Below, piece by piece: positions 8,409 to 16,837 of a DNA stretch of 64,000 bases. The stretch spans positions 5,509,001-5,573,000 of the forward strand of contig NZ_CP073721.1 in assembly GCF_025264685.1 (NCBI RefSeq), written 5' to 3'. A model generated the notes under the pieces. The model saw only the letters and a program-made list of their open reading frames with translations, was not told the DNA's origin and ran no database searches. A program made the translations under genes and the position numbers. Position 1 is the stretch's first letter. Each line of letters begins with the position of its first letter. Source of the DNA: Dactylosporangium roseum. Its GTDB lineage: Bacteria > Actinomycetota > Actinomycetes > Mycobacteriales > Micromonosporaceae.

Positions 8409-8597
8409 GTGGCACGCCTCGATCAAGCGATGGAACAGGCGAAACGGCCGGTGACCGGGCTCGCCGGGCCGTACGGGCACCGGCCGCACCCAGCCCTGGT
8501 AGCGGTCCCGATCGGCGCGTGCCGGGCGTACGGCCCGTTCGCCGCCGCCACGCTGGTGCCGGCCCTGCTGACCGCGCTGGGCACCGGTGAGCGCTGA
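8409..8597 (+). pseudogene. DUF2231-like membrane protein remnant
   Basis: 62 residues from GTG 8409 (GGGAGG 6 nt upstream). LAGPYGHRPHPALVAVPIGA matches the opening of DUF2231 integral membrane proteins (LxGPxGHPxHPxLVxVPIGA), which are normally about 150 residues or more with several spans. After this motif the sequence departs at once into a short hydrophobic tail and stops, as if the middle had been deleted. It could still be expressed as a one-span peptide. A TTGACA (8370-8375) upstream may be the -35 element for this and the following folE gene. Confidence 0.45.
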
Positions 8598-8598
8598 C

Positions 8599-9195
8599 AT
8601 GACCCTCGCACCGCTGCGGGTGACCCGGCAACGGCCCCGCCAGGACCTGGCCGCCGCCGAGCGGGCCGCGGCCGACTTCCTGGCCGCGCTGGGGATCGAC
8701 TGCGACTCCGACGGGCTGGCCGAGACGCCCGGGCGGATGGCTCGCGCGTACGCCGAACTGCTGACGCCGCGGGACTTCACGCTCACCACCTTCGACAACG
8801 GTGAGGGCTACGACGAACTGGTACTGGCCCGCGCCATCCCGATCCGGTCGGTATGCGAACACCACCTGCTGCCGTTCCTCGGCGTGGCCCACGTCGGCTA
8901 CCTGCCCGGCGAACGCATCCTCGGCCTGTCCAAACTCGCCCGCGTCGTGGAGCTGTTCGCCCACGGCCCGCAGGTACAGGAACGCCTCACCAGGCAGATC
9001 GCCGACTGGCTCACCGTTCACCTGAGCCCGCATGGCGTCGGGGTCGTCATCGAGGCCACTCACCTGTGCATGACGCTGCGCGGCGTGCAAGCGGTCGGCG
9101 CGACGACCATCACCTCGACCCTGCTCGGCACACTGCGCGACGACCCGCGTTCGCGGGCGGAGTTCTTCGCCCTCGCCGGCATCGCCCACGCCTGA
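8599..9195 (+). CDS. folE: GTP cyclohydrolase I
   Basis: 198-aa enzyme making 7,8-dihydroneopterin triphosphate from GTP, first step of tetrahydrofolate/pterin synthesis. Zinc ligands are intact: Cys86 and His89 in SVCEHHLLPF, Cys157 in HLCMTLRGVQ. GLSKLARVVELFA and the GVGVVIEATH strand are also canonical. ATG 8599 is preferred over the in-frame GTG 8587 because GGTGAG sits 8 nt upstream and the GTG has none. The gene sits inside an NO-reductase cluster, not a folate cluster, so it may be a second copy supplying pterin under NO or low-oxygen stress; this cannot be settled from the window. Confidence 0.93.
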   Translation: MTLAPLRVTRQRPRQDLAAAERAAADFLAALGIDCDSDGLAETPGRMARAYAELLTPRDFTLTTFDNGEGYDELVLARAIPIRSVCEHHLLPFLGVAHVGYLPGERILGLSKLARVVELFAHGPQVQERLTRQIADWLTVHLSPHGVGVVIEATHLCMTLRGVQAVGATTITSTLLGTLRDDPRSRAEFFALAGIAHA

Positions 9196-9230
9196 GAAGT
9201 CCGCAGCGGACTATCCGTAGAGGAGCACCC

Positions 9231-10460
9231 ATGCACCCGTTCGTCATCATCGGTGCCGGCCTGGCCGGCGCCAAGGCCGCGCAGACCCTGCGCGAGGAGG
9301 GTTTCGACGGCCCGGTCGTGCTGCTCGGCGAGGAGCCCGAGCGCCCGTACGAGCGTCCGCCGCTGTCCAAGGGTCTGCTGCTTGGCACCGCCGGCCGCGA
9401 CAGCGTCTACGTCCACGACGCCGACTGGTACGACAAACACGACGTCGACCTGCGCACCGGCATCCGGGTCGCAGCCGTGGACCCGTCGTCCGGCCAGATC
9501 GAGCTCGCCGACGGGCAACGCCTCGACTACGACAAGCTGCTGCTGGCCACCGGGTCCCGCGCCCGCACGCTGTCACTGTCCGGCGCCTACCTCGACGGTG
9601 TGCTCTACCTGCGTACCCTGACCGACAGCGACCGCATCGCCGACGCTCTGACCGACGGCGCCCACGTGGTCGTTGTCGGCGCCGGCTGGATCGGCTTGGA
9701 GGTGGCCGCCGCCGCCCGCAGCCGGGGCGCCAGCGTGACCGTCGTCGAGACCGCCACCCTGCCGTTGCAGCGCGTGCTCGGCGACCAGGTCGCCAGAGTC
9801 TTCGCCGACCTGCACCGCGACCGCGGCGTCGAGTTCCGCTTCGGTGCCCAGCTCCAGCGACTCCACGGCACCGGGCGGGTCTCGGCGGTCGAACTCGCCG
9901 ACGGAACCGTCCTACCCGCCGACGTCGTCATCGTGGGCGTCGGCGCCCAGCCCAACAGCGAGCTCGCCGAACTCGCCGGCCTACCGGTCGACAACGGCAT
10001 CCGGGTCGACGCCAGCCTGCGCACCGCCGACCCACGCATCTGGGCCGCCGGCGACGTCGCCAACGCCCACCACCCGCTGCTCGGCACCCGGATCCGGGTC
10101 GAGCACTGGGCCAACGCCCTCAACTCCGGACCCGCCGCCGCCCGCGCCATGCTCGGCCAACCGGTGCGCTACGACCGGCTGCCCTACTTCTACACCGACC
10201 AGTACGACCTCGGCATGGAGTACACCGGCCACGCCCCGCCCGGTTCCTACGACCGGGTCGTCGTCCGCGGTGACACCGCCACACGCGAGTTCATCGCGTT
10301 CTGGACCGCCGAAGGGCGCGTGCTCGCCGGCATGAACGTCAACACCTGGAACGTCACGGAACCCATCGGCCAGCTCATCCGCGCCGGCCGCCCGATCGAC
10401 CCGGCGCGCCTGGCCGACCCCGCCGTCCCGCTGACGGATTTGGCCCAGGCCGATGGATGA
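9231..10460 (+). CDS. Ferredoxin/rubredoxin reductase-like FAD-dependent NAD(P)H oxidoreductase
   Basis: 409-aa two-dinucleotide-fold flavoprotein. FAD motif IIGAGLAGAKAAQTLREEG at the N-terminus, PYERPPLSKGLL, the second Rossmann motif VVVGAGWIGLEVAAAARSRG near residue 150, and the C-terminal FAD-binding RIWAAGDVA. The C-terminal domain (YDLGMEYTGHA) is of the putidaredoxin-reductase type. Such enzymes pass electrons from NAD(P)H to a ferredoxin or rubredoxin. It follows folE by 35 bp with AGAGGAG upstream of ATG and precedes the NO reductase, for which it may be an electron-supply or accessory protein. No ferredoxin gene is adjacent. Confidence 0.88.
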   Translation: MHPFVIIGAGLAGAKAAQTLREEGFDGPVVLLGEEPERPYERPPLSKGLLLGTAGRDSVYVHDADWYDKHDVDLRTGIRVAAVDPSSGQIELADGQRLDYDKLLLATGSRARTLSLSGAYLDGVLYLRTLTDSDRIADALTDGAHVVVVGAGWIGLEVAAAARSRGASVTVVETATLPLQRVLGDQVARVFADLHRDRGVEFRFGAQLQRLHGTGRVSAVELADGTVLPADVVIVGVGAQPNSELAELAGLPVDNGIRVDASLRTADPRIWAAGDVANAHHPLLGTRIRVEHWANALNSGPAAARAMLGQPVRYDRLPYFYTDQYDLGMEYTGHAPPGSYDRVVVRGDTATREFIAFWTAEGRVLAGMNVNTWNVTEPIGQLIRAGRPIDPARLADPAVPLTDLAQADG

Positions 10461-10692
10461 GCCGGTCGGATCAGGAGGGAGCCGGCCGGCCGACACCCGC
10501 AATCGCTGACATGGCCGCAACGGCTCCCCCGCGACCACGGCCCTGGAACACGCCTGGAGTGACGCACCCGCGCCCCTGCCCTCCACTTGGCCGCCCGTTT
10601 CGCCGGATGTAGCACCGAACAGGCGCTTTAGGCTGCGAGAAATCTCACCCCCCGATACCGTCGGTACAACTGGTGCGACGGAAGGCCGACAC

Positions 10693-13110
10693 GTGTCCGA
10701 TCAAGCGCAGGTAACGGGCTCCGACCGTGCGGAGCTGCGCCTTTCCAAGGGATGGGTACAGGGCGTCGCCCTCGTCCTGGTCTTCGGGTTCTTCGTGATG
10801 GGCATGCTGGCCGTCCGAACCTATACCGACTCGATGCCGTTGCCGGAACGGGTAACCGGTCCGGGCGGCGAGGTGGTCTACACCCGCGCGGACGTGACCG
10901 CCGGACAGCAGACCTTCCTGCGCCGGGGATTGCAGCAGTACGGCTCCGTCATGGGTCACGGCGCGTACCTCGGCCCCGACTACACCGCCGAGTATCTGCG
11001 CATCTCGGCCGAGCACATCAAGGGCGAACTCACCGCCTCCGGGCAGCAGGAGCCAACTGAGGCCGCCAAGCGGATGCTGCGGGAGAACCGATACGACAAA
11101 GCAAGCGGCGAGCTGGTGTTCACCACGGAGCAGGTTTCGGCGTTCCAGCACGCCAAGAAGCACTACGCCGACTTCTTCGGCACCGCCAGCACCAAATACG
11201 GCCTCCTACCCGAGGTGATCACCGACCCGCGGGAGATCCACGAGCTGACCGCGTTCTTCTCCTGGACGGCCTGGGCGAGCGCCGCGCAGCGGCCCGGCCA
11301 CAGCTACTCCTACACCAACAACTGGCCGCCCGAGCCGCGCGTCGACAACACCCCGACCGCCGACATCGTGGTCTGGTCCGGCCTGTCGCTGACCGCCCTG
11401 CTGGTCGGCCTGGGCGCGCTCTTCGCGCTCTACGGGCGCTGGAGCCGCACCATCGGCTGGCACGCCACCGAGCAGCCGGCCCTGGCCTTCCGCCAACCCG
11501 GTGAGGTCCAGATCACCAAGGCCCAGAAGGTAACCGCGTGGTTCTTCTTCGTCGTCGCCGCGCTGTTCCTGGTGCAGGCCCTGCTGGGTGGTGCGATCGA
11601 GCACTACCGCGCCGACCTGAGCACGTTCTTCGGCATCGACCTCGCCCGAGTGCTGCCGTTCAACCTGGCGCGCACATGGCACGTACAGCTCGCCCTGTTC
11701 TGGACAGCGGCGGCGTTCCTCGCCGCCGGCATCTATCTCACCCCGATCATCTCCGGCCGCGAACCGCGTCGGCAACACTGGCTCGCCTGGGGCCTGCTCG
11801 GCGCACTGGTGATCGTCGTGGTCGGCTCACTGACCGGCGAGGCGATCAGCATCTTCGGCGCCGACTGGGCGAAAGGGTCCATCTTCTTCGACCAACAGTG
11901 GGAATACCTGGACCTGCCAAGGTTCTGGCAGGCTCTGCTGGTGATCGGGCTCTTCCTCTGGATCGCGATCATCTACCGCGGGATCCGGTCGCGGCTGAAG
12001 ACCGAGCACAGGCTCAACATGCCGTGGCTGTTCCTCTACGCGGGCCTGGCGATTCCGGCCTTCTACGCCGTCGGCATGCTCGCGTCGGCGCAGGCCCACC
12101 TGACCGTCGCGGAGTTCTGGCGGTTCTGGGTCGTGCACCTGTGGGTGGAGGACTTCCTGGAACTGTTCACCACGGTCATGGTCGCCTACATCTTCGTGAT
12201 GCTCGGCGTGGTCCGACGCCGGATCGCCATCCAGATCATCTTCCTCGACGTCATCCTCTACTCCGCGGGCGGCGTGATCGGGACGATGCACCACCTCTAC
12301 TTCTCCGGCACGCCGGTGGAACACATGGCGCTGGGCGCGTTCTTCTCGGCCCTGGAGGTAATCCCGCTGACGTTCCTGACCGTCGAGGCGTGGACCTTCC
12401 TGCAACTCGGCTCCCGGCAGCAGACCCGCAGCAGCGCGCCGTTCCCGCACCGCTGGGCGGTGATGTTCCTGGTTGCCGTGGGCTTCTGGAACTTCGTCGG
12501 CGCCGGGGTCTTCGGCTTCCTGATCAACTTGCCGATCGTGTCGTATTACCAGATCGGCACGGCGCTGACCGCCAACCACGGGCACGGCGCGATGATGGGC
12601 GTCTACGGCATGCTCGCCGTCGGCCTGGCGCTGTTCGCGCTGCGCTACATCGTCCCGGCGTCGAAGTGGCCGGACAGGCTGGCCAGACTCTCGTTCTGGT
12701 CGCTCAACACCGGCCTGGCCTGGATGGTGTTCGTGACCCTGCTTCCGCTGGGCGTCCTGCAGCTATGGCACTCGGTGAACGACGGGTACTTCGAGGCACG
12801 CACGCTCGGCTACATCACCGAGCCGGGCAACGCCGTGCTCGAGTGGCTGCGCATGCCCGGCGACCTGATCATGATCATCGGTGGGGCGCTGCCGTTCCTG
12901 TGGATCACTTACCTCGGCATCCGCCACGGCATCAAACCGACAGCGACCCAACTGCAGCCGGAGACCCTCTACGTCGAGGAAACCGCCGAGGCCGCCCACG
13001 ACCGCACCGGCCTGCCCGCCACGGTCGCCGCCACGTCCGCCATCGCCGAGACACCCCCGTCGAGGAGCCGCTACGCCTCCGACCGGCGCGACAAACGGGA
13101 GGAGCCGTGA
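10693..13110 (+). CDS. norZ: Quinol-dependent nitric oxide reductase (qNOR)
   Basis: 805-aa single-subunit NO reductase of the heme-copper oxidase superfamily; reduces 2 NO to N2O with electrons from menaquinol. Layout: N-terminal TM (VALVLVFGFFVMGMLAVRTY), an extracytoplasmic cytochrome-c-like domain without a CxxCH heme site (hence quinol type: YTRADVTAGQQTFLRRGL), then about 12 further TM helices. Heme/iron ligands can be seen in LARTWHVQLALFW, GTMHHLYF (His pair) and ANHGHGAMMGVYG. Start GTG 10693 with GGAAGG 8 nt upstream. A 232-bp leader separates it from the flavoprotein gene, so it probably has its own promoter. Its stop overlaps the next start (GTGA). Confidence 0.95.
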   Translation: MSDQAQVTGSDRAELRLSKGWVQGVALVLVFGFFVMGMLAVRTYTDSMPLPERVTGPGGEVVYTRADVTAGQQTFLRRGLQQYGSVMGHGAYLGPDYTAEYLRISAEHIKGELTASGQQEPTEAAKRMLRENRYDKASGELVFTTEQVSAFQHAKKHYADFFGTASTKYGLLPEVITDPREIHELTAFFSWTAWASAAQRPGHSYSYTNNWPPEPRVDNTPTADIVVWSGLSLTALLVGLGALFALYGRWSRTIGWHATEQPALAFRQPGEVQITKAQKVTAWFFFVVAALFLVQALLGGAIEHYRADLSTFFGIDLARVLPFNLARTWHVQLALFWTAAAFLAAGIYLTPIISGREPRRQHWLAWGLLGALVIVVVGSLTGEAISIFGADWAKGSIFFDQQWEYLDLPRFWQALLVIGLFLWIAIIYRGIRSRLKTEHRLNMPWLFLYAGLAIPAFYAVGMLASAQAHLTVAEFWRFWVVHLWVEDFLELFTTVMVAYIFVMLGVVRRRIAIQIIFLDVILYSAGGVIGTMHHLYFSGTPVEHMALGAFFSALEVIPLTFLTVEAWTFLQLGSRQQTRSSAPFPHRWAVMFLVAVGFWNFVGAGVFGFLINLPIVSYYQIGTALTANHGHGAMMGVYGMLAVGLALFALRYIVPASKWPDRLARLSFWSLNTGLAWMVFVTLLPLGVLQLWHSVNDGYFEARTLGYITEPGNAVLEWLRMPGDLIMIIGGALPFLWITYLGIRHGIKPTATQLQPETLYVEETAEAAHDRTGLPATVAATSAIAETPPSRSRYASDRRDKREEP

Positions 13111-13769
13111 CCGGGTTCTCCGCCTCCGCCGTCGGGGCGGAGACCTGGCTGGCGGCCGGCTACTGCCTGGCGGTGGTAGGGCTCGCGCACATCATCGACG
13201 CGCTGGCACGCCGGGCCGCGTCGGTCGCCGAAGGCGGCGTGTCCGGCGGTTTCCGCTACCACAAAGACCACGACGCGTGGCGCTGCCCGCAGGACCAGTG
13301 GCTGTGGCCGCGATCCTTCGACCCGGACAACCGCGTGACGCGCTACCGCGGCACGCCGTCGATCTGCAACGCCTGCCCCGTCAAAGACACCTGCACCACG
13401 TCGTCCTCCGGGCGCGAGATCCAGCGCGCCGTCGACTCATGGCCGGCCTCCGAGGCCGCCCGCTTCCACCGTGGAATCGCCTGCACGGTGGCGGTACTCG
13501 GCCTGGTGTGGCCGCTCGGCACCGCGCTCACCGGACCTGGACCCGACTCGCTGCTGGTCCTCGCCGCAGCGGTGGTCATGGCACTACTGCTCAGCGTGCC
13601 GCTCTGGTCCCACCTGCGCCGCAACCCGGCCTTCATCCCCGAGGGCATGGCCCACCGCTCGCTCGACGACACGGTCGCCGAGCGTGCCGCAGCCGCTGCG
13701 ACCCTGGCCCACCGACGCTCGAGCTACCGGCCCGACCGACGCGAACCCGGGACGGAGACCACCTCATGA
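13107..13769 (+). CDS. Three-span membrane protein with transposase-like Cys motif
   Basis: 220 residues, GTG start overlapping the NO reductase stop. TM1 (ETWLAAGYCLAVVGLAHIIDAL) is followed by a soluble loop with WRCPQDQWLWP and CNACPVKDTCTT, then two more spans (ACTVAVLGLVWPLGTALTG; LLVLAAAVVMALLLSVPLW). The Cys arrangement CPQ...CxxCPxxxxC strongly resembles the zinc-binding segment near the end of IS1182-type transposases, here placed in a membrane protein. It may bind zinc or an Fe-S centre. Function not recognised; coupling to norZ and the SPFH gene suggests a role in assembling or stabilising the NO reductase. Confidence 0.7.
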   Translation: MTGFSASAVGAETWLAAGYCLAVVGLAHIIDALARRAASVAEGGVSGGFRYHKDHDAWRCPQDQWLWPRSFDPDNRVTRYRGTPSICNACPVKDTCTTSSSGREIQRAVDSWPASEAARFHRGIACTVAVLGLVWPLGTALTGPGPDSLLVLAAAVVMALLLSVPLWSHLRRNPAFIPEGMAHRSLDDTVAERAAAAATLAHRRSSYRPDRREPGTETTS

Positions 13770-14608
13770 TCATCGCGATCGTTGCTGTCCTGGTGCCGCT
13801 AACCCTGGCCGTCCTCTCGCTGCGGGTGCTGAAAGAATACGAGCGGGGTGTGGCATTCCGGCTGGGACGGCTGCGGGAGCCGCTGGGCCCTGGCGTGCGG
13901 GTGCTGCTCCCGGGCCTGGACAAGCTGGTCAGGATCGACCTGCGGGTGGTCACGCTGACCATCCCGCCGCAGGAGGTGATCACCCGCGACAACGTGCCGG
14001 CCCGGGTGAACGCCGTCGTACTCTTCCGGGTGGTCGACCCGGTCCGCTCAGTGATGTCGGTGGAGAACCACGCCGTCGCCACCTCCCAGATAGCCCAAAC
14101 CACGCTACGGTCAGTCGTCGGCCGCGCAGACCTCGACACACTGCTCGCCCACCGGGCAGACCTCAACGAGGACCTCGCGAAATCGATCGCCTCCATGACC
14201 GAACCCTGGGGCGTCAAGGTCGAGGTCGTCGAAATCAAGGACGTGGAGATCCCCGAGGCGATGCAGCGGGCCATGGCCCGCGAGGCCGAGGCCGAGCGCG
14301 AGCGACGGGCAAAGGTGATCAACGCCCGTGGCGAGCTCCAGGCATCGGCACAACTCCGCGACGCCGCCAAGACCCTCAGCGAAAGCCCGGCCAGCCTCCA
14401 ACTGCGCTACCTGCAGACCCTGCTCGAGCTCGGCGCCGACCACAACTCCACCGTCGTCTTCCCCCTGCCGATCGACATCATCGGCCCGTTCCTCGACGCG
14501 GTCCGCGGCCACACCACAAGCCCGGCCCCAAGCCAGGTTCCACCCAGCGTCAACGGCACCTCACCCGTGACCCATGCCCAAAGGACGCACGATGACCACC
14601 AATCCTGA
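13766..14608 (+). CDS. SPFH/band 7 (slipin/stomatin-like) membrane protein
   Basis: 280-aa stomatin-like protein: one N-terminal TM (MIIAIVAVLVPLTLAVLSL), the slipin signature KEYERGVAFRLGRL...GPGVRVLLPGLDKLVRIDLRV, the band-7 core VITRDNVPARVNAVVLFRV, a coiled coil rich in Ala/Glu (REAEAERERRAKVINARGE) and a Pro/Ser/Thr tail. The family forms oligomeric scaffolds that organise membrane complexes and guide proteases. ATG overlaps the previous stop (ATGA). As third gene of the NO-reductase operon it is probably a quality-control or scaffold partner of NorZ. No NfeD-like partner is adjacent, though the next small protein could fill that place. Confidence 0.88.
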   Translation: MIIAIVAVLVPLTLAVLSLRVLKEYERGVAFRLGRLREPLGPGVRVLLPGLDKLVRIDLRVVTLTIPPQEVITRDNVPARVNAVVLFRVVDPVRSVMSVENHAVATSQIAQTTLRSVVGRADLDTLLAHRADLNEDLAKSIASMTEPWGVKVEVVEIKDVEIPEAMQRAMAREAEAERERRAKVINARGELQASAQLRDAAKTLSESPASLQLRYLQTLLELGADHNSTVVFPLPIDIIGPFLDAVRGHTTSPAPSQVPPSVNGTSPVTHAQRTHDDHQS

Positions 14609-14870
14609 CCGCGGCTCCCAACCAGGCCGCCCGATCCGTCTCACCCCAGTCGCACCCGGCGTCTGGCTGGTCATCCTCGGCGGCGGAGTGGCGGTCCTGG
14701 GGCCGCTCTTCGGATTCCTCATCGGCACCATCCTCGGCACCGACCGAAAGACTCTCGGCATGAGCCCGATCTTCCTGTTCCTCTTCCTCGGGTTCCTCGT
14801 CGCCGGTGCCGGACTCGGCACCGCGATGCTCGGCGTACGCCGCATCCTCCGCCACCGGGCGACGACATGA
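14592..14870 (+). CDS. Small two-span membrane protein
   Basis: 92 residues from ATG 14592 (AAGGA 7 nt upstream); an earlier in-frame ATG at 14574 has no ribosome site. Two hydrophobic helices (VWLVILGGGVAVLGPLFGFLIGTIL and FLFLFLGFLVAGAGLGTAML) joined by a short polar turn; basic C-terminus. It overlaps the end of the SPFH gene by 17 nt and is the last gene of the NO-reductase operon. No family recognised. Confidence 0.7.
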   Translation: MTTNPDRGSQPGRPIRLTPVAPGVWLVILGGGVAVLGPLFGFLIGTILGTDRKTLGMSPIFLFLFLGFLVAGAGLGTAMLGVRRILRHRATT

Positions 14871-15042
14871 ACGCCTGGTCGCTCAACGCCGCTTGACGAC
14901 CGCCTGGACGCCGGGCGGCGGCAACGACTGGCGAACGTGCCGCCTGAACGGCCCGGATCACATGCTCGGCAAGCGCAACGCCGGTGCCCGCCCAGTCAAC
15001 GGCGGGGTGGCCGACTTTCGGTAGGAACAGGATTGACGAGAA

Positions 15043-15076
15043 TGCTACGTCCTGCGATGCTACGCCTAACGTAGCA
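15043..15076. promoter_or_regulatory. Candidate PadR operator
   Basis: TGCTACG occurs at 15043-15049 and 15058-15064, and its complement CGTAGCA at 15070-15076; the last two form an inverted repeat with a 5-bp spacer, directly upstream of the ribosome site of padR. PadR proteins bind ATGT-N8-ACAT-like dyads and often autoregulate. The assignment rests on repeats and position only. Confidence 0.5.
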
Positions 15077-15090
15077 ACCTGGAGGAACGT

Positions 15091-15405
15091 ATGACAGGGT
15101 TGTCGCAGCTCGGCAGGTTCTCCGAGCCTGCGTTGCTGATCCTGATCAGCCTGGCCGAAAGCGCCAAGCACGGCTATGCGATGCAGGAAGACATCGCTGC
15201 GTTGACCGGCGAGCGACCAGGCCCGGGCACACTCTACGGCGCCATCCGGCGCCTGGAGGAGCAGCGGTTGATCGAGCAGTTGCCGGAGGAGGACCGCCGC
15301 AAGCCGTACCGCCTGACCGATCTGGGCGCGCAGGCGTTGCAGGCCGAACTCGTGCGCATCCGAACGATGGCCAGCACCGGCCTGCGTCGATTGGCGACAG
15401 CCTGA
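15091..15405 (+). CDS. PadR-family transcriptional regulator
   Basis: 104-aa winged-helix regulator: FSEPALLILISLAESAKHGYAMQEDI at the start, the recognition region GPGTLYGAIRRLEEQRLIEQL, and wing RRKPYRLTDLGAQAL. It has only the short PadR core (s2 type). ATG with GGAGGAAC 5-6 nt upstream. The stop shares one base with the ATG of the following membrane-protein gene (TGATG), a typical pairing in which PadR controls a transporter or membrane protein. Operator candidates lie just upstream. Confidence 0.9.
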   Translation: MTGLSQLGRFSEPALLILISLAESAKHGYAMQEDIAALTGERPGPGTLYGAIRRLEEQRLIEQLPEEDRRKPYRLTDLGAQALQAELVRIRTMASTGLRRLATA

Positions 15406-16352
15406 TGCGCGCGACGTTGATCCGCCTCGCCATGGCGATCTACCCGGCACCGGTCCGCGACCGCTACGGCGCCGAGCTCACCGACCTGCTCGCGCACTCG
15501 ACCCGACCGTGGCGCGATATCGCCGATGTCAGCCGGTCCGCGCTGACCGAGCAAGCGGCGACATGGACGTGGACCCGCACCCGCCCGCAGCTTCGCCGGA
15601 TGGCGTGGCTCGCCGCCGCACCGCTGGGATTCGGCCTCACCGCGCTGACCCTGGCGCTCGGTGCGCTCATGATCGCCACAACGTACGCGAAGGACGGCGG
15701 GTACGACGTCAGTCCTGCGGTCCTCAACGTGCCGATCGCGCTGAGCGTGCTGGCAGTGTGCGGGGCGATCGTCGCGCTGACGCTACCAATACCCCGGCAG
15801 CACCACATCGTGGCACCGGTGCTTACCGTACCGGCGTCGTTGACCGTGGGAATACTGGCCATCGCGAACCTACCCATTGCCGGCGACGTGCTCAGCGAGT
15901 CGCGGTCGGCCACGCTACTGTCCGCGCTTTGCTGGTGCGCGGCTATGCTCACGCTGGGTGTCGCGATCACCGTGCTCATCCGGCGCGGGCGCACTGGCAT
16001 CGCCGTGGCGGTCCTCGTGGTCGGTGGCCTCGCCACGCTCGAACTGACGTCTGTGCTCTACGCGATCGCCGCTCGACGGGTCGCCGCGGACTGGGTCTCG
16101 CTGTTCAGCGTGTGGCCGCTGAGCGTCGGCGGAATCGCGGATCCGCCCTGGATTTCCACTCACGCGCTCAAAGTCCTGCCGGCCTTGCTCGCGATGTGCA
16201 CGACGTTCGCGCTCACACTCGTCACGGCCAGCGCCGTACATCAGCGTAAGGCGGACCCTCTCAGGTCGCAGAGCCCGCCGCAGGATCCCGGTCCACGCGG
16301 GCCCGCGAAAGCTGTGTCCTCTGGCAGCCGCCGACGCGATCGATTGCTGTAG
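15405..16352 (+). CDS. Multi-span membrane protein partnered with PadR
   Basis: 315 residues. A soluble N-terminus (RLAMAIYPAPVRDRYGAELTDLL), typical of proteins encoded next to PadR genes, is followed by about six hydrophobic helices (for example LAAAPLGFGLTALTLALGALMIA, IALSVLAVCGAIVALTL, ALCWCAAMLTLGVAITVLI) and a Pro/Arg-rich tail. No transporter signature is visible, so the activity is unknown. Translationally coupled to padR, which probably represses both. Confidence 0.75.
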   Translation: MRATLIRLAMAIYPAPVRDRYGAELTDLLAHSTRPWRDIADVSRSALTEQAATWTWTRTRPQLRRMAWLAAAPLGFGLTALTLALGALMIATTYAKDGGYDVSPAVLNVPIALSVLAVCGAIVALTLPIPRQHHIVAPVLTVPASLTVGILAIANLPIAGDVLSESRSATLLSALCWCAAMLTLGVAITVLIRRGRTGIAVAVLVVGGLATLELTSVLYAIAARRVAADWVSLFSVWPLSVGGIADPPWISTHALKVLPALLAMCTTFALTLVTASAVHQRKADPLRSQSPPQDPGPRGPAKAVSSGSRRRDRLL

Positions 16353-16800
16353 CCGAAGGATCGTCTGGTTCCGCGTCGCGCACGCTTCGATGACCCGTTG
16401 TGCCTGCATGGCGGTCAGTTCGTGAAGGATGGCGAAGTGGCCATCGGTGGGGCTGAGTCTGCTCGGGATCGTTTCGCCGGGTCGGATGTAGGCTGCGCGC
16501 GGTCAGCGGCCCCGCGGCGCGGCACACCTGTCGATCAGCGCCGGGTACCTGGCTTCCCCCAGCCGCAGCCGGGCGTCTACCGATCGACCTCGGCGCGGAA
16601 CCCTTGGTCGGAAACTGGGCCATGCCGACCTCGAGGCGCAGAACCTGCGATGGCATCGCCGGGAGGTGTGGGCGGTGCACGACCGGGACCGCCTGGCATG
16701 GCAACCGGAGGCAGCCCGGTGGGAGCGGCGAGCGGAGTATTCCCCATGGGTGTCGGGCTGCCCATGCTGGCGCCGATCGAAATAGCAACGGGGCCCTGAG
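16353..16800. other. Gene-poor interval with degraded minus-strand coding traces
   Basis: No intact gene. On the minus strand a coding-like trace runs from about 16640 to 16330 in two frames: RLGEARYPALIDRC, then after a frame change RPGETIPSRLSPTDGHFAILHELTAMQAQRVIEACATRN. This looks like a decayed cytosolic protein with helical content, but I cannot name the family. The plus-strand frames here are shadows. Confidence 0.3.
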
Positions 16801-16812
16801 CTATAGTGCGAG

Positions 16813-16822
16813 CGGATGACCG
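16813..16822. promoter_or_regulatory. TetR operator candidate (copy 1)
   Basis: CGGATGACCG, 15 bp upstream of the tetR-type start and just after a TATAGT -10-like hexamer (16802-16807). The same 10-mer in inverse orientation lies at 18860-18869 before the flavin monooxygenase gene. Two copies at the two promoters of this pair suggest a common operator. Confidence 0.6.
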
Positions 16823-16837
16823 TTTGCGGAGGCACCA

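Noticed and set aside
13341..13420. An IS1182 transposase inserted in the nor operon
   Set aside because: Only the Cys motif is similar; it is flanked by TM helices in an intact, overlapping gene without inverted repeats.
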